From positions 52,160,991 through 52,224,990 of the forward strand of contig NC_079149.1 in NCBI RefSeq assembly GCF_945859685.1: DNA of 64,000 nucleotides, written 5' to 3'. Below, one piece after another: positions 19,945 to 32,600 of this stretch. The position numbers were made by a program, and so were the translations under genes. A model generated the notes under the pieces. It ran no database searches. It had not been told where the DNA came from and saw only the letters and a program-made list of their open reading frames with translations. Positions within the stretch are counted from its first letter, which is position 1; each line of letters opens with the position of its first letter. The stretch comes from Eupeodes corollae. Lineage: Eukaryota > Arthropoda > Insecta > Diptera > Syrphidae.

Positions 19945-22900
19945 CAAGTGTTTACTACCACAAATAAACGGTTGCTAAACACTTATTCTACTATTACACA
20001 ATATGAAAGTAAAAGGGATAAAGAGTGTATACACATTACAGTATAAATAAATCATTAACTTAAATTAAAAATATAAGACAAGATAATTAATATTATTTCA
20101 TTTATTGAATTACCGAATCAAATTAAATTCTGATAACAAATTATTTCTGCCAAATAATATCATAAGAATAATGATTAAAGGCCCAATGCAAACTGCCAAC
20201 CTGAACCTGATATACCTTAGCTTTGAATAGCACGATGAATTTTTATAAAAATTTATAATTTATAGAGCATTGTTACTGTTCATAATTTTAAGTTTCTTTT
20301 TCTTACACTTCAGAATTTTCAGAAATAAGTTAGCTTATAGCAAGCTTCAAAATACGATCAGAATTTCATCATAAGTGCATGTGTTAGTAAAAAGTAACAA
20401 GTTTAGTATGATCTCAACTTACTGTTAATTTCTAGACTTGATTTGGAAATATTTTTATATATTTCCCCTGTATTTTTTATCATTTAAAGTCAATATATTA
20501 AGTGCTTAATTGAGTGAAATAAGAAAAATCTGGGTTTCTCACTTTTGTAAACTAAATGACGATAAAAATAACGTTTTATGTAATGTTTGTGCCAGTGCAA
20601 TTTTTACAATCGCTCCCATCAGCTATTAAAAACATCATATATGTATATTTTTACAAAACTGATACCGAATCATAATTACCTGTAAGCATTAACAGATTCC
20701 AAGGTTAAGTTTAAAAAAAAAATTATTACTTCGATATTTGAATTTTTATTTTCTCTTATTTAATGAACTTTTTCATGCATAATTTCCTTACCAGTAGACA
20801 AAAACAACCTAAAAGAGCTAACAATAGTTCATTGAAGTACCTACAAAAAAAAGCTTCGTTCTTGTGGATTCTCATTAAAATATCATATCTATTATTTTCA
20901 AAAATTAGGTGTCAGAAGAAAAACAATTTCCTGTATTTTTTTAAATATTTATTTACAATTTTTCTGCACTAAGTTTTAATTGAAATAAGATGTCCAAATA
21001 TAACGCTTAAATCTTAAAGCAATTTTTGGTCGGCACAATTTTGAGTTCCATAGTTATTCTGTAATCATTAAAATATTCCTTTTCCCGTGTTATATGTAAG
21101 TAAATGATTCGTTTAATACTTACTTATACACATTCGGTTTGAGTACCCTTTAATGCATTTGCTATTTGAATGCTAATGATAAGAATTTTGTATAAAACTT
21201 AAGAGTGAAAACTTTTCCGTATAAGAAATAATTTAAGAAACAAATAGGTTATGGTATCAGTTCCGCTGACAAAAACTATATTTGAAGACACTTTAGGGAT
21301 GACTTTTATTCCTAATGCTTTTAATTTTCACTGCAAGTATAACATAAGCATTAAAACACCAACAAAATTATTGCGTGTCTTGATTAAGAATCTAGTCTCG
21401 GTCTCGACTCGTGTACCCGATAACCGACAATTGCTTTTAGATTTCATTGATGAATGGCTACGATTTCTATGCATAAAGAAAATTCCAAAAAATTGAACTG
21501 TTGCCCAGAAAAAGATGTTAGCATTTATTTTTTTATAGAATATTATGTAGTTTTGACAAAATCCATTATAAAATAGCAATTATTGGAATTTGAATGCCCG
21601 TAACATTTAGCCTATCGTTATTCATGAGTCTTCTTCGTAGCACAATTATTTGACAATCAAATCACCCTGAACTTTACGCTTTAAGAATCATTCAACAATG
21701 CTTATAATGTAACGTGTGAATTAGATTTTTTAATTTGCAACAGCCAAATCAAATTATTTAAATTATTAAAATTATAAAATATGCCGATGAAATAATTGAT
21801 GAGAAAAACCAAGACAGAGACATTATTCCGTTGAAAGGGACCGATACTGAGACAAGACTGAAATTATTAATATTTTGTATAGATGTTTGGGATTTTTTCA
21901 TGTGATTAGTTTAAACTTGTTAAATGTAATAGGTAGACATCATACTTGTAACCATACCTCTTAAACAATAGTAAAAGTTCATAAACAAAAAATTCCCACA
22001 TGAATGCAGAGTTAAATTTTGTATTAGAAAATATTACGAAGAAAATTCTTCTAAGAAAGCTTTTGAGATGCAGCATTTACATTCCTTCGTATTATTGATT
22101 TAGGTAGACAGCATTTATGGTTAAGAGTTATAAGCCAGTATCCTTATGAGGTACTCATAAATTTCCTCTTATTTTTTTTAATAAATTTAATACTGCTCTG
22201 ACGGTTTAAGTTAGCGTATTATTTTAATCATAACCCTTATGAATGAGCTATATTTTGGTTGAAAAGTTACAACATCCATCGCCACTGTGATATATCTTTA
22301 AAATTAATAGCAAAAAGAATCCCTAAATGTACACATAAGCTTGGCAATGTTCTAAGATACATTTTGTTTTATGTTGAAAATTCCATAAAAATTGCTCTTA
22401 TACTAAAGCATCTAATATCAATAATAATTTATCGTTATTTTGGCATTTATATCTATTTTTGTTTATCTCAAATAACTCTCCAAAGGGAATAAAAATAATA
22501 ATTTTGTGTTTAATCTTCCATTAACATACCTAAACAGCCCTTATCCTTTATTTTTGCCGGTTCATATACCATCTACTTCATTGAACCAATTGAAACAAAT
22601 GACCCTCTATTCTACTGCTCTGCTGAACAATGTGTCACCTTTTATATAAATTTATTATGAGCCCGGAACCATAATTTTTCGTTTACTCTTTTTTTTTTGG
22701 TAGGTAGGTTGGGTATATACGGAATATATATATATATATATCCTTTTTTAATGCTTTCATGGTAGACAGTATCCCAGTTAAGTGTCCTTTTAAACACTAA
22801 CCTTTATACGTTTCTCTCTAGGTACGTGAATAATCCACATAGAAATGCTTCAACGTTACCTTTAAGTTTAAGTCTTAAAAATAAAAACATAAAATTGATT

Positions 22901-23849
22901 GATCGTCAATGATAGCTTTCAATTATAGCCATTTCCTGTTTTTGTTTTCTTTTGCAAATTCGTTATAACTGTTTCAAAGTTATATACATGTACACATACA
23001 CAATTGAATAATATTATTTTCAGTCGAACTTAATCGAACGAACAAAAAGAAATAAAAAAACAACAACAAATAAAAACAAAAACACAGAAAGCAGAAAACA
23101 ACTTCAAGGACCCAAGTAAAACAATAAAAACAACAAAAATGGTTCCCATAGCAGAAAAATAAAGACATTTAAAACATTTAAAAAAGAAAGCAAACAAAAA
23201 ACACAGCACTGGAGAATTCCTTTTCTGACGTGTATAACATTACTCTGAGAGATTTTAAGTAAATGGCTTCAATTTTTACGCAGTCAATCAAAGTCCTATA
23301 AAAGTAGAAAAAAAGTTACCTCCTTTCGCATGATATAAACAAAAAGATTCAACAATTCACATTTCGTAAAAAGCTGAAATGTTAAGTTTCAAAGTTTTTC
23401 GCAAAGGATTTTCTTCTTTCGCAATTTTGAGAAAAATACAATTTCAACTTGACATTAAATCTGATGTTTTTGTAATACGCATTTTCACTTGTTTTGGTAT
23501 TATGATTAAACCTGTACATCGGGTGGGTTTGTACATTTGGATGTATGAATTTATTTAATGTATCCAAGTCTATATTTAAATTACAGAAATTCGTGACAGG
23601 ATGCTATGTAATTTGACGGAATCCTGCCTATCCGTACTTTAACATTACATTTTTTAAATGTACATACATTTTGGGCATGACACTTGAAGAGGTTGTGCAA
23701 TTATGGACCGTTGTGACAGACAATTTAGATTAAAGGTTTTGAACTCATAATAGCTATTTTTTATCAAAAACTAAGCTTGAGAGACTGTATCAGCTAATAC
23801 CTCGAAAATATTGGCGTACGAAAAGCTATTCAGTGCTAGTCCGATTTAT
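19945..23849. other. No gene recognised
   Basis: Nearly 4 kb of AT-rich intronic DNA without a recognisable transposon, exon or RNA gene. It contains an (AT)n microsatellite at about 22727-22742 and an A/C-rich low-complexity stretch at about 23030-23200. Overlapping short frames at 21251-21579 have no motif. Confidence 0.35.
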
Positions 23850-24640
23850 AAACTTGAAAATGTTGGCATTTCTCGAAGTTTCAAGGTCCCTAGAATCCAA
23901 ATTAAAGACAGTTTTAGTTTCCAAATTTGAAGTCTACCGACCCAATGCTTTGACCTTTAGGTGCTAGGACAGACATAAGGACGGAATTGGAGGACCCATT
24001 TTTTTTTTTACTTCTCTACCATCTAATGTCATGTTTCATTAAAATACCGAGATCGAAATTTTTACGAATGCAAAACTTTGGTTGACAGAAAACGTCTAAT
24101 GAATCAATAACTTTAATAATGTAACGTGACACTAAACTTATATAATTGTATAAATCAATTGAAGGTTTTTTCTAATAAATCAAACAAACGGATACAAAAT
24201 ATGTGTCACCTCCAATATTTTAAGATTATAAAAAAAAAATAAAAAATAATATATATAATTTTATGCAACGAAGAACAACGTAAAATTTGGAGGAAATCAA
24301 AGTAATTTTTTTTTACAAAAAAAAAATAAAACCTAAAATTAACAATTCTAAAAGTTGCTAAATATTTACAGAATATCTTGACAAAAATTAATGATGTTGG
24401 GTTTTAAAGTAAACTCAGCATCTACAAAAATATCAACATTCAGTAAAATTTCAGTACAAATTTAACTGCTAATTTGTTTATAAAAATTTAAATTTACAAG
24501 AAATACGACTCTAAATTGTTAAAGATTGATGTTCGATTTTCGATATCTCATGAATAAATTAAGGTATTGGCTTTAGAGTGATTTCATTCTGTGCTAGATT
24601 TTGTTTTAACGTAAGTTAATGACCTTAGAAAAATACAGGG
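23850..24640 (-). repeat. Minisatellite-bearing TAACTTCCCAT family, copy B (eroded)
   Basis: It shares with copies A and C the block TTTCAAGGTCCCTAGAATCC near 23877, a later GTGTCACCTCCAA block and TTTTATGCAACGAAGAACAA near 24260, followed by A/T-rich unit sequence. The terminal palindrome is lost. Its orientation is opposite to copy C at 25368, and a mariner lies between the two. Confidence 0.55.
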
Positions 24641-24644
24641 TTTT

Positions 24645-25330
24645 TCATTTTGCGATTTAAACGTAAATAAAACAAATGAACAATTTAATTTTCATGATTA
24701 TTTCTTTTTACTTACAAAGTTTGAACGTTGACTTTTTGTATAAAACGCTACATCATGTAAAGGGCCATATCGTGAATTGTTGCAAGCATCGATTATTTTG
24801 AGGTAATTTTTGACCACTTTTTGACACATATGGGCGGTATCTCAGCCACAACTTGACGAATGTTGGTTTTTAAGTGCTCAGGAGTTAAAGGTTTATCTGC
24901 ATAGACACAGTGTTTGGCATAGTAAAGTCCATCAAGCGATGTCAAATCGCATAATCTTGGTACACGGCCAGGAAATGTCTCTTGTTTTGTGGCATTTGGC
25001 ACCGTCTTGTTGAAACCCCATATTCTCCAAGGCGTATTATTTAATAGCAGGCAAAAATTACGTTCCGAATTGACCGTGAGAGTCTTTACATCGTCGTTGT
25101 CGAAGAAGTAAGGTCCAATCACACCTCCAAACCAAAGAGCGCACCAAATAGTGAAAATCGCATGTTTCGTTCGAAAGTGAATTGAAATCACTTTTTAATT
25201 TCACGTGGAATGAAATTGCATGTTCTTCAATTCGATCGACTTTGAAATTGCTTCGAACTGTCAGAACTGAAGGATCATTCATTTTTATTTTGTTTCTGTT
25301 TGCTGTTTTAAAGATGGATGCAATATTTTT
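24645..25330 (-). pseudogene. Mariner-type transposase fragment, internally deleted
   Basis: The - strand frame at 25191-24793 contains a WCALWFGGVIGPYFF block that normally lies between the first and second catalytic Asp. It then runs, after a deletion, into VPRLCDLTSLDG, which corresponds to the third-Asp motif, and a C-terminal YADKPLTPEHLKTNIRQVVAEIP segment. The QQDGATCH-type motif with the second Asp is missing and the N-terminus is unreadable, so it cannot be active. At the left, ACAGGGTTTTTCATTTTGCG (about 24636-24655) may be the terminal inverted repeat. No matching right end was found. Confidence 0.7.
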
Positions 25331-25367
25331 GACAATTTAAGCGAAAAAGTAAACAGAATTCAAGAGA

Positions 25368-26912
25368 AAAAAGAGGCTGTGATGCGACCACCACTGATAA
25401 CTTCCCATCCCGTCTGTCGGATTGTCTTGCTTAAAAGTTTGTCTATATGTACTCGTATCAATGTTTACCAAATTTGCGTACTATTTTATGTAGATTTAAT
25501 TTTTTATGAAAAAACAGACTGTTGGATTTTTATACAAAAATTACTGAATATCGAAAACAATATTTTCTGTGAAAAAAAAATAAGTTTGAAGCCAATATTT
25601 CAAATTTTTGGAAAGATATTTGAGTCGAAAATCAATTTTTACCAACTTTTGTTTAATGTTTTTAGGTTTTAAATTTTTGGTACAAAAAACTGTCAATTAG
25701 ATTTTTTCAAAATTTTATTGAATGTTAACAAAAACATTTTTTGCAAGATAAAAGTAGTTTAAAGAAAATCTACAATTTTTGAAAAGATATTTGAGTCGAA
25801 AATCAATTTTTACCAACTTTTATACATTTTTTTTTTAGGTTTTTATTTTTTGTAAAAAAACTGTCAATTCGATTTTTTTCTAAATTTTACTGAATATTAA
25901 CAACAATATTTTTTGAAAGATAAAAGTAGTTTAAAGCCAATATCTACAATTTTTGAAAAGATATTTGAGTCGAAAATCAGTTTTTACCAACTTTTATACA
26001 TTTTTTTTTAGATTTTTATTTTTCGTAAAACAAAACTGTCAGTTTGATTTTTCTCAAAATTTGTCCTAATGCTGCAAACAATATTTCTTATAAGGAAAAA
26101 TTAGTCAGAAGCTATTATATAAAATTTTTGAATAGATATTTGAGTCGAAAATCATTTTTTACCAACTTTCTTTAATTTTTTTTCGGTTTTCAATTTTTTG
26201 TAAAAAAACTGTCAATTCGATTTTTCTAAACATTTTTCAAAATGTTGAAATCAATATTTCTTATAAGATAATATAAGTTTGAAGCCTAAATTTCAAGTTT
26301 TTGAAAAGATATTTGAAACGATATTCAATTTTTACCAACTTTGAGTGATGTTTTTTTTACATTTTTATTTTTTATAAAAAAAACTGTCAATTCGATTTTT
26401 CTCAAAATTTTATCAGATGTCAAAAACATTATTCTTCGTTGCACAAATTTGTTTTGGAGATAAAATCATATTTAAGTCGTAAAATTTTGGAGGTGACATA
26501 TTTTTTTTCAGTTTTTTTTTGATTTATACAAAAAACAGTTAAATGGATTTTTTTCAAAAAATATACTTCTTTGATATCACGTTACAATATATTATACAAA
26601 ATTTAATTCCAGTCTCTAGCGTTTTTGGTTCGTAACATATTTAGGGTTAACCAAAATTTTCACCTTTTTGTTCAAACTGCTATGGTAAAAAAACCAACCA
26701 AGCAATTTTCTTGAGAGCCCTTTCTGCATCTTTCTGCCTTATTATCTGTATAACAAAATTTATTTGAAGTTGATATCTCTTCTGGTTCTTGAGCTATGGA
26801 GGACGAAAAAAACGTAGCGAACGTACGGACGTACAAACGTACGTACACACGCACTCACAGACATCTTTCTAAAAATCTTTTATTTCGACAATAACTTCCT
26901 ATGGGAAGTTAA
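25368..26912 (+). repeat. Minisatellite-bearing TAACTTCCCAT family, most complete copy (C)
   Basis: A 1.5 kb repeat. The left end has a conserved GAGGCT...GCGACC..ACTGA lead, the motif TAACTTCCCAT at 25398-25408, then CCCGTCTGTCGG. The middle is at least five tandem units of 170-176 bp. The right part has a GTAC-rich tract (about 26820-26860) and ends with the near-perfect hairpin AACTTCC-TATG-GGAAGTT at 26893-26910. The left motif and the right end are inverted copies of each other (TAACTTCCCAT against ATGGGAAGTTA). Subterminal inverted repeats, a terminal hairpin and an internal minisatellite are known features of non-autonomous Helentrons (DINE-1/HINE). No Rep-helicase gene is seen here. 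The class assignment is inference. Confidence 0.7.
25480..26420 (+). repeat. Internal minisatellite, 170-176 bp units, about five copies
   Basis: The phrase GTCGAAAATCAATTTTTACC or a close variant recurs near 25621, 25791, 25966, 26142 and 26311, giving a period of 170-176 bases. Each unit also carries an A/T-rich run, CTGTCAATTCGATTTTT and an AACAATATTTTT segment. Related arrays with slightly different spacing occur in the copies at 34778 and 45845. Confidence 0.85.
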
Positions 26913-27086
26913 AAATAAAAAGATACATTTAAATAAACACTTTTACTTACAGCAGCGATATTTTTAGTGGTACGAGCGAAACGATGATGTACAGGCCTTA
27001 AAATATTAAAGTTAAGGTTTTAGATAAATGTACAATGGGATGGAAAATTATCAGTGTGTACCGCATCCCTGTCTCTTTTTCTTATA

Positions 27087-28347
27087 AACGGTGATTTTTT
27101 AAGAACTTGAAAACTTTAAAAAAAAAACGCATAAAATTTGCAAAATCTCATCGATTCTTTATTTGAAACGTTAGATTGGTCCATGACATTTACTTTTTGA
27201 AGATAATTTCATTTAAATGTTGACCGCGGCTGCGTCTGCGTCCATTCGGAAAGTCCAATTTTGGGTAACTTTTTCGAGCATTTCGGCCGGAATAGCCCGA
27301 ATTTCTTCGGAAATGTTGTCTTCCAAAGCTGGAATAGTTGCTGGCTTATTTGTGTAGACTTTAGACTTGACGTAGCCTCACAAAAAATAGTCTAAAGGCG
27401 TCAAATCGCATGATCTTGGTGGCCAACTTACCGGTCCATTCCTTGAGATGAATTGTTCTCCGAAGTTTTCCCTCAAAATGGCCATAGAATCGCGAGCTGT
27501 GTGGCATGTAGCGCCATCTTGTTGAAACCACATGTCAACCAAGTTCAGTTCTTCCATTTTTGGCAACAAAAAGTTTGTTAGCATTGAACGATAGCGATCG
27601 CCATTCACCGTAACGTTGCGTCCAACAGCATCTTTGAAAAAATACGGTCCAATGATTCCACCAGCGTACAAACCACACCAAACAGTGCATTTTTCGGGAT
27701 GCATGGGCAGTTCTTGAACGGCTTCTGGTTGCTCTTCACTCCAAATGCGGCAATTTTTCTTATTTACGTAGCCATTCAACCAGAAATGAGCCTCATCGCT
27801 GAACAAAATTTGTCGATAAAAAAGCGGATTTTCTGCCAACTTTTCTAGGGCCCATTCACTGAATATTCGACGTTGTGGCAGATCGTTTTTACACCAAGAT
27901 CTTTCCGTAAAATCTTCCATGTGGTCGAATAACACAAACCTAATTGCTGCGAACGGCGACGAATCGACATTTCACGGTTTTCAGCAACACTCTCAGAAAC
28001 AGACGCAATATTCTCTTCTGTACGCACTGTACGCATTCGTGTGGTTGGTTTAATGTCCAATAAAGTAAACTGAGTGCGAAACTTGGTCACAATCGCATTA
28101 ATTGTTTGCTCACTTGGTCGATTATGTAGACCATAAATCGGACGTAAAGCGCGAAACACATTTCGAACCGAACACTGATTTTGGTAATAAAATTCAATGA
28201 TTTGCAAGCGTTGCTCGTTAGTAAGTCTATTCATGATAAAATGTCAAAGCATACTGAGCATCTTTCTCTTTGACACCATGTCTGAAATCCTGCGTGATCT
28301 GTCAAATACTAATGCATGAAAATCCTAACCTCAAAAAAATCACCCTT
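27087..28347 (-). mobile_element. Complete mariner-type (rosa-like) DNA transposon
   Basis: A 1.26 kb element with TA dinucleotides on both sides (27085-27086 and 28348-28349), the standard Tc1/mariner target duplication. Its ends are inverted copies of each other: AACGGTGATTTTTT at the left and, reverse complemented, AAGGGTGATTTTTT at the right, with weaker similarity further in. It encloses one transposase gene on the - strand. Both ends are intact while the gene is broken, so the copy could only move if a transposase were supplied elsewhere. Confidence 0.88.
27208..28234 (-). pseudogene. Mariner-type transposase, DD41D-like spacing, frameshifted
   Basis: Cut-and-paste transposase gene. 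The N-terminal part (28234-27845) is a helix-turn-helix region beginning MNRLTNEQRLQIIEFYYQN, of the kind annotated as DUF4817, with a second binding helix RRRSQQLGLCYSTTWKIL. A frameshift leads to the catalytic part (27935-27378). Its Asp residues are visible in FSDEAHF, WFQQDGATCH and CDLTPLDYFL. I count 41 residues between the second and third, which fits the DD41D (rosa/VISITOR) groups rather than DD34D mariner. The usual FLWGY is interrupted by TGA instead of TGG at the end of this frame. The C-terminal segment continues in frame to about 27208. At least two lesions make it a pseudogene, although all catalytic residues remain. Confidence 0.85.
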
Positions 28348-28349
28348 TA

Positions 28350-29766
28350 GTTATGAAAAGCTGTTAAAATTGTACCAGAAACAAGAAAAATGGCTAGTTT
28401 TGGTTAAAATGTTTAATTTCTGTTGGCAACCATGAATGAAAGTAATCACTTGAAAATTTACTTGCATTTTTAATATTTTATGTAATTCACTTCGAATCGA
28501 TATTTTACGAATGCTTACAATTTCAAGTTGCAATCATATTTTAAATTCACATCTATTTCGTAATTTGGTAACTTTGTTACAAGAAAATTTACCAGATGGA
28601 TTCTCTTTTAAATTTAAAATTATATTTTTGATAAATATTGAGAATTAAAAGATAGGAAAGTATTAGAGGCAACGTTTTTGATAGTTGAAACTTTGTTGCA
28701 TAATAATGCGATTTTAATTAAACTAACAATCACCTTTTTTAAATGTCATTGTTATTCATGCAAGCTCATGGACTAAAAATGTCAGATTTTTTCCTTTATG
28801 AAATTAATTGGAACATTCCCATTAATTTATTAATAATAAAAATACTACTATTTTTTGGTCTTCGTATGTCAGGAATTCTTTGGTAACTTAATAGGTTTAT
28901 TCACAAAGTTTCAATCCACGGCCAACGGACACAAACAAAACAAAAGTTGTTTCAATCCAATTCCAAAAGTTTCTAATGTCTATACTATATCCTTTTAAAC
29001 TAAAAAATAATAAAGCATTGACACAGTTTTAGGTCAATGATGCAATAAATATTTTTCTAAACTCCAATAACAAAAAATGTATCTGCATATATGGAAAGCT
29101 ATAGGTACTTAAACAAATTCACATTTCAAAAAATTGTCTACTGTGTCTAAATTGTTTATTTTCAATGCACTTTCGTACTGATGACAGCATCAGTAGTTAT
29201 GGATTTTCTTTGTTTTTATTTTACTTTTTTTATTTGTATTTTTATTTTTTGTTGAAAAACGAGTGTCTGTGAAAGTTATTTTCTAAAAAAAAAACAACGA
29301 ACTCAAAGAAAAACAAAAGAATCGTTTTATTTAAAAACTTTTAGTCTGAATGCCTCCCCTTTTACTAAACCACTCCATTCGATTTTGAAAGCCATTAACC
29401 AACAAAATTATATATATTTTAGCAAGGATACCTTTGGCTGTTGTTCAAAATGGACGATACAAAACGATATTCTGAAGAAAAAAATAATAAAAATACAAGA
29501 GCTATAAAAATATTTATTTAGAATTTTATTCGAGCTATATCTATTTTCTCATATTTTGGTTTATCCTTCTGCAATATTGTACCTGAGTATGAGTTTTTAG
29601 TAGAGTGTATAATAGGTGGAGTTCGTTTCAAAAATAAAAGAAATGAAAAATAAAATCAATAATTTACTTTTGCTGTGGTGAAAATGCATAAACTTATATT
29701 AAACAAAATTCCAAATTATGATAAATTGTTTTGAATAAATACATAGCTAAAAAATAAGAAGGTTTA
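28350..29766. other. No gene recognised
   Basis: AT-rich intronic DNA between the mariner and copy D of the minisatellite family. No motif identified. Confidence 0.35.
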
Positions 29767-29950
29767 TTAACTTCCCATGGGAATTTATTGTAATGGGTCC
29801 GAATTATCGAATTGAAAATTTGGAAATTTCTCGATGTTTCAAGGTTCCTAGAGTCGAAATAAAAGATTTTAAGAAAGATGTTTTGCGTTCGTGTATACGT
29901 ACGTTGGAACGATCGTAAGTCCGTACGTCAGTACGTTCGCGACGTATATG
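29767..29950 (-). repeat. Minisatellite-bearing TAACTTCCCAT family, copy D (end fragment)
   Basis: Only the hairpin end remains: TAACTTCCCATGGGAATTTA at 29768-29787 (one base off a perfect palindrome), the TTTCAAGGTTCCTAGAGTCG block, and a GTAC/CGTACG-rich tract at about 29895-29945, where similarity stops. Confidence 0.75.
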
Positions 29951-30049
29951 TTGCAATTAAGAATGTGTGAAATATTGATCAGGATCTGTTAGCTATAGCC
30001 TTTTGAAGTATACGTAATAAGATAACTTATATTTATTAATTTATTCAGC

Positions 30050-32600
30050 TTAAAACAAGCTATAACTTAACATAACTTAACTTAACTTAGCACTAGCTTA
30101 ACATTTTTTTTTTAAGTTCTTGTTATCATGGCCCACATAAAAGCTCTTTAATGTACAAGAACTAACAATCCTGATTCTATTAGACTTAAAATTACAAGGG
30201 ACGAGGAATTCGGACTCAAATAGGGAAAAAGTAAAGGGTATCTTTCAGATGGGATTTGGAAATGTTAAAATCGAAGACTACCATAGCAGCGTTGCAGCGA
30301 CGAAGAATTCTGGACATTGGTTTAAAGTGCCCGTAATTAGTGCGGTGATGAGGTATATAGAATAGGGAAACAGATCGCAGATTTCGAGGATTGGTGTTTA
30401 GATGAATATCACTCAGGAGTGACGGGGAATCTATATTGCCCATTAACAATTGGTGAGCATATCAACGTTTTTACGTCTATCAGTTTTAGTCGATCGGCAT
30501 AAGGAGACAAGTTGGATGTATCATCCCAGGTGAGGCCACGTAAGGCAAATCAAACGAATATTTTCAATTCTGAGTGAATGATTTTCATAAAAGGGAGACC
30601 ATACTTGGCTTGCATATTCAAGATGAGGACGGACTAGCGAAATGTAAAGCGCTTTAGTTACATAGGGGTTGGAAAATTCTTTTGACCATCTCTTAATAAA
30701 ACCGAGGGATCTAATGGCTTTATTAATAATTTGGGCAAGACGGCGTCATTAAGGAAGGAGTATACTCAATGAGAGATCTTATAGCTTTATTCATAATTTG
30801 GTCAAAATGGGAATGGAAATTCAGGTGTTTGTCACACATAATACCAAGGTCTCTAATAGAATCGACTACGTTGACGGCGTCATTAAGGAAGTAGTATACT
30901 CTATGAGATGGGATTTGTTTGCGCGAACAAGTCATTAGCTTAAATTTACCTACATTTAACTCTAGGAAATTATGCATGCACCAAACAAAAAAGATATTAA
31001 GATCATTTTGTAAAAGTTAGGAATCAGATGCAGTAGAGATAATCTTAAAAATGTTCTTATCATCCGCAAACATTAGGATTTCAGAGTTATTTAATTTAAG
31101 ACAGACATCGTTAACAGATAAGACAAAGAGAAGGGGCCAATGTGACTACCTTGTGGATCTCCAGTAGTTGCATGTATGGGACTGGAGACTGAGTTACGGA
31201 AAAGGACTCTATAAGTTCTATTCGCAAGTTAGGAGCTTATCCAGTTTATAAATATAGATGGAAAGCCTGGGGCTCTTAGTTTGAGATAAATTATCTTACG
31301 GGATATTTTATCAAAGGCTTTGCTATAATCAGTGTATACAACGTCAACTTGTTTGCCATTCTCAAGGGCTGACAAAACTTTGGATATAAATTCAATTAAG
31401 TTAGACGTAGTGGATCTTCCTTTAAGAAAACCATGTTGAGCGAAGGAGAATAAAGGATTGCAATGGAAATAAATGGAATCATAAACTAAGCTTTCAAAAA
31501 GTTTTGGAATGCATGAAAGTTTAGCAATAGGTCTATAATTGTTAATTTCAGTTTTATTGCCTTGTTTACAAATGGGAAACATAAATGAATATTTCCATAT
31601 ATGGAGAAACACACCTTGGGGAAAGAGAGAGTTCAAAGAGTGCAGTTAGAGGCTTTGACAGAGAATGCATACATTTTTTTAGAACAACTGATCGGACGCC
31701 ATCAGGACCAGGGCTATAAAGTTTTTTTTAAGGCTTCCGATTTTGGCAAGTACCATTTCTTCAGTTATTGTAAACGATGAAAGAGAGGTTTGAGTGCAAC
31801 TATCTAAATAAGTATAGTAGTGTGGATCAGGATCATGCAGATGTTCAATATACGATTGATTCAGAAAAAGAATTATAGGCGAGAAGATAAATGTTGTGAT
31901 CAGTATCAGATTTGGACTGTAAAAAGATCTTCGAAAGATTGTTACAGGTATTTCTTAGGCTACGGAGCTCTCTGTTGTACCAAGGGGAAGCAGAGATGAA
32001 ATCTTTTTTACGAGAGAACGGTACTGAATCTTCAATACAGTATGAAAGAATCAAATAAAACCAATTTGTAAGGGACTCTAATGTTAAGTGGAGGGATCTT
32101 AATTCAAAGTCGGTTGAGCTAAGAAGATTGTTAAGTTTGGAGAAATCAGCCCTACGAAAATCATAACAGTAATTCTCCATTTCCAAAAAGTTGTTTACAA
32201 GGTTGAGAGAAGGAGAGGGTTCGCGATGACATCACAGTTATCGCAATCAGATGAGAATATGAGATCGAGGTGTCTCCCCATAAAGTTTGCTACTCCATTT
32301 AGTTGAAAAAGACCACAATCAGACAGACGATCAATGAACAGAGATTCAGATTCAGAAGAGATGTTAGTTGGAAAGAAGGATATCTGATCATCTGAGGTGG
32401 AAAAATTGAGATGGGGAAGATTAAAGTCTCCAAGAACAATGATCAAATCATTAGGTTGCACTAGTTCAAGCAGATAATCAATGGCATTAACAGCAGCTTG
32501 GTATGCTTTAATTTGTTGGTCGGGTCGAATATAACAACAAAGGACAAAAAGATTCCACATTCAGAGCCGATCATTTGTTACCTACAAACCTTTAAGCTTC
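30050..32600 (-). pseudogene. CR1-like LINE, nearly full ORF2 but frameshifted
   Basis: Read on the - strand, separate frames give the whole ORF2 order. The endonuclease (32560-32195) has VLGDFNLPHL and HLDLIFSSD. A linker follows (32186-31845). The reverse transcriptase (31636-31229) has NNYRPIAKLS, HGFLKGRST and VYTDYSKAFD. The PQGS and FADD motifs lie in a broken stretch near 31140 and 31055. A DLGIMCDKHLNFHSH block (30977-30723) and a C-terminal tail with HHRTNYG (30449-30216) complete it. The 3' end has a (TAAGT)n-like tail at about 30060-30105. At least four frameshifts or stops interrupt it. A partial tandem duplication of about 135 bases lies at 30705-30910. The wording is close to the intact element at 1-2033 but too different to be the same family. 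Confidence 0.85.

Noticed and set aside
26893..26910. Rho-independent terminator
   Set aside because: The hairpin followed by A-rich DNA is the end of a eukaryotic repeat family and recurs at each copy.
29100..29760. CRISPR-like or tandem array
   Set aside because: No regularly spaced direct repeats are present; the only regular arrays are the 170-180 bp minisatellite units elsewhere.
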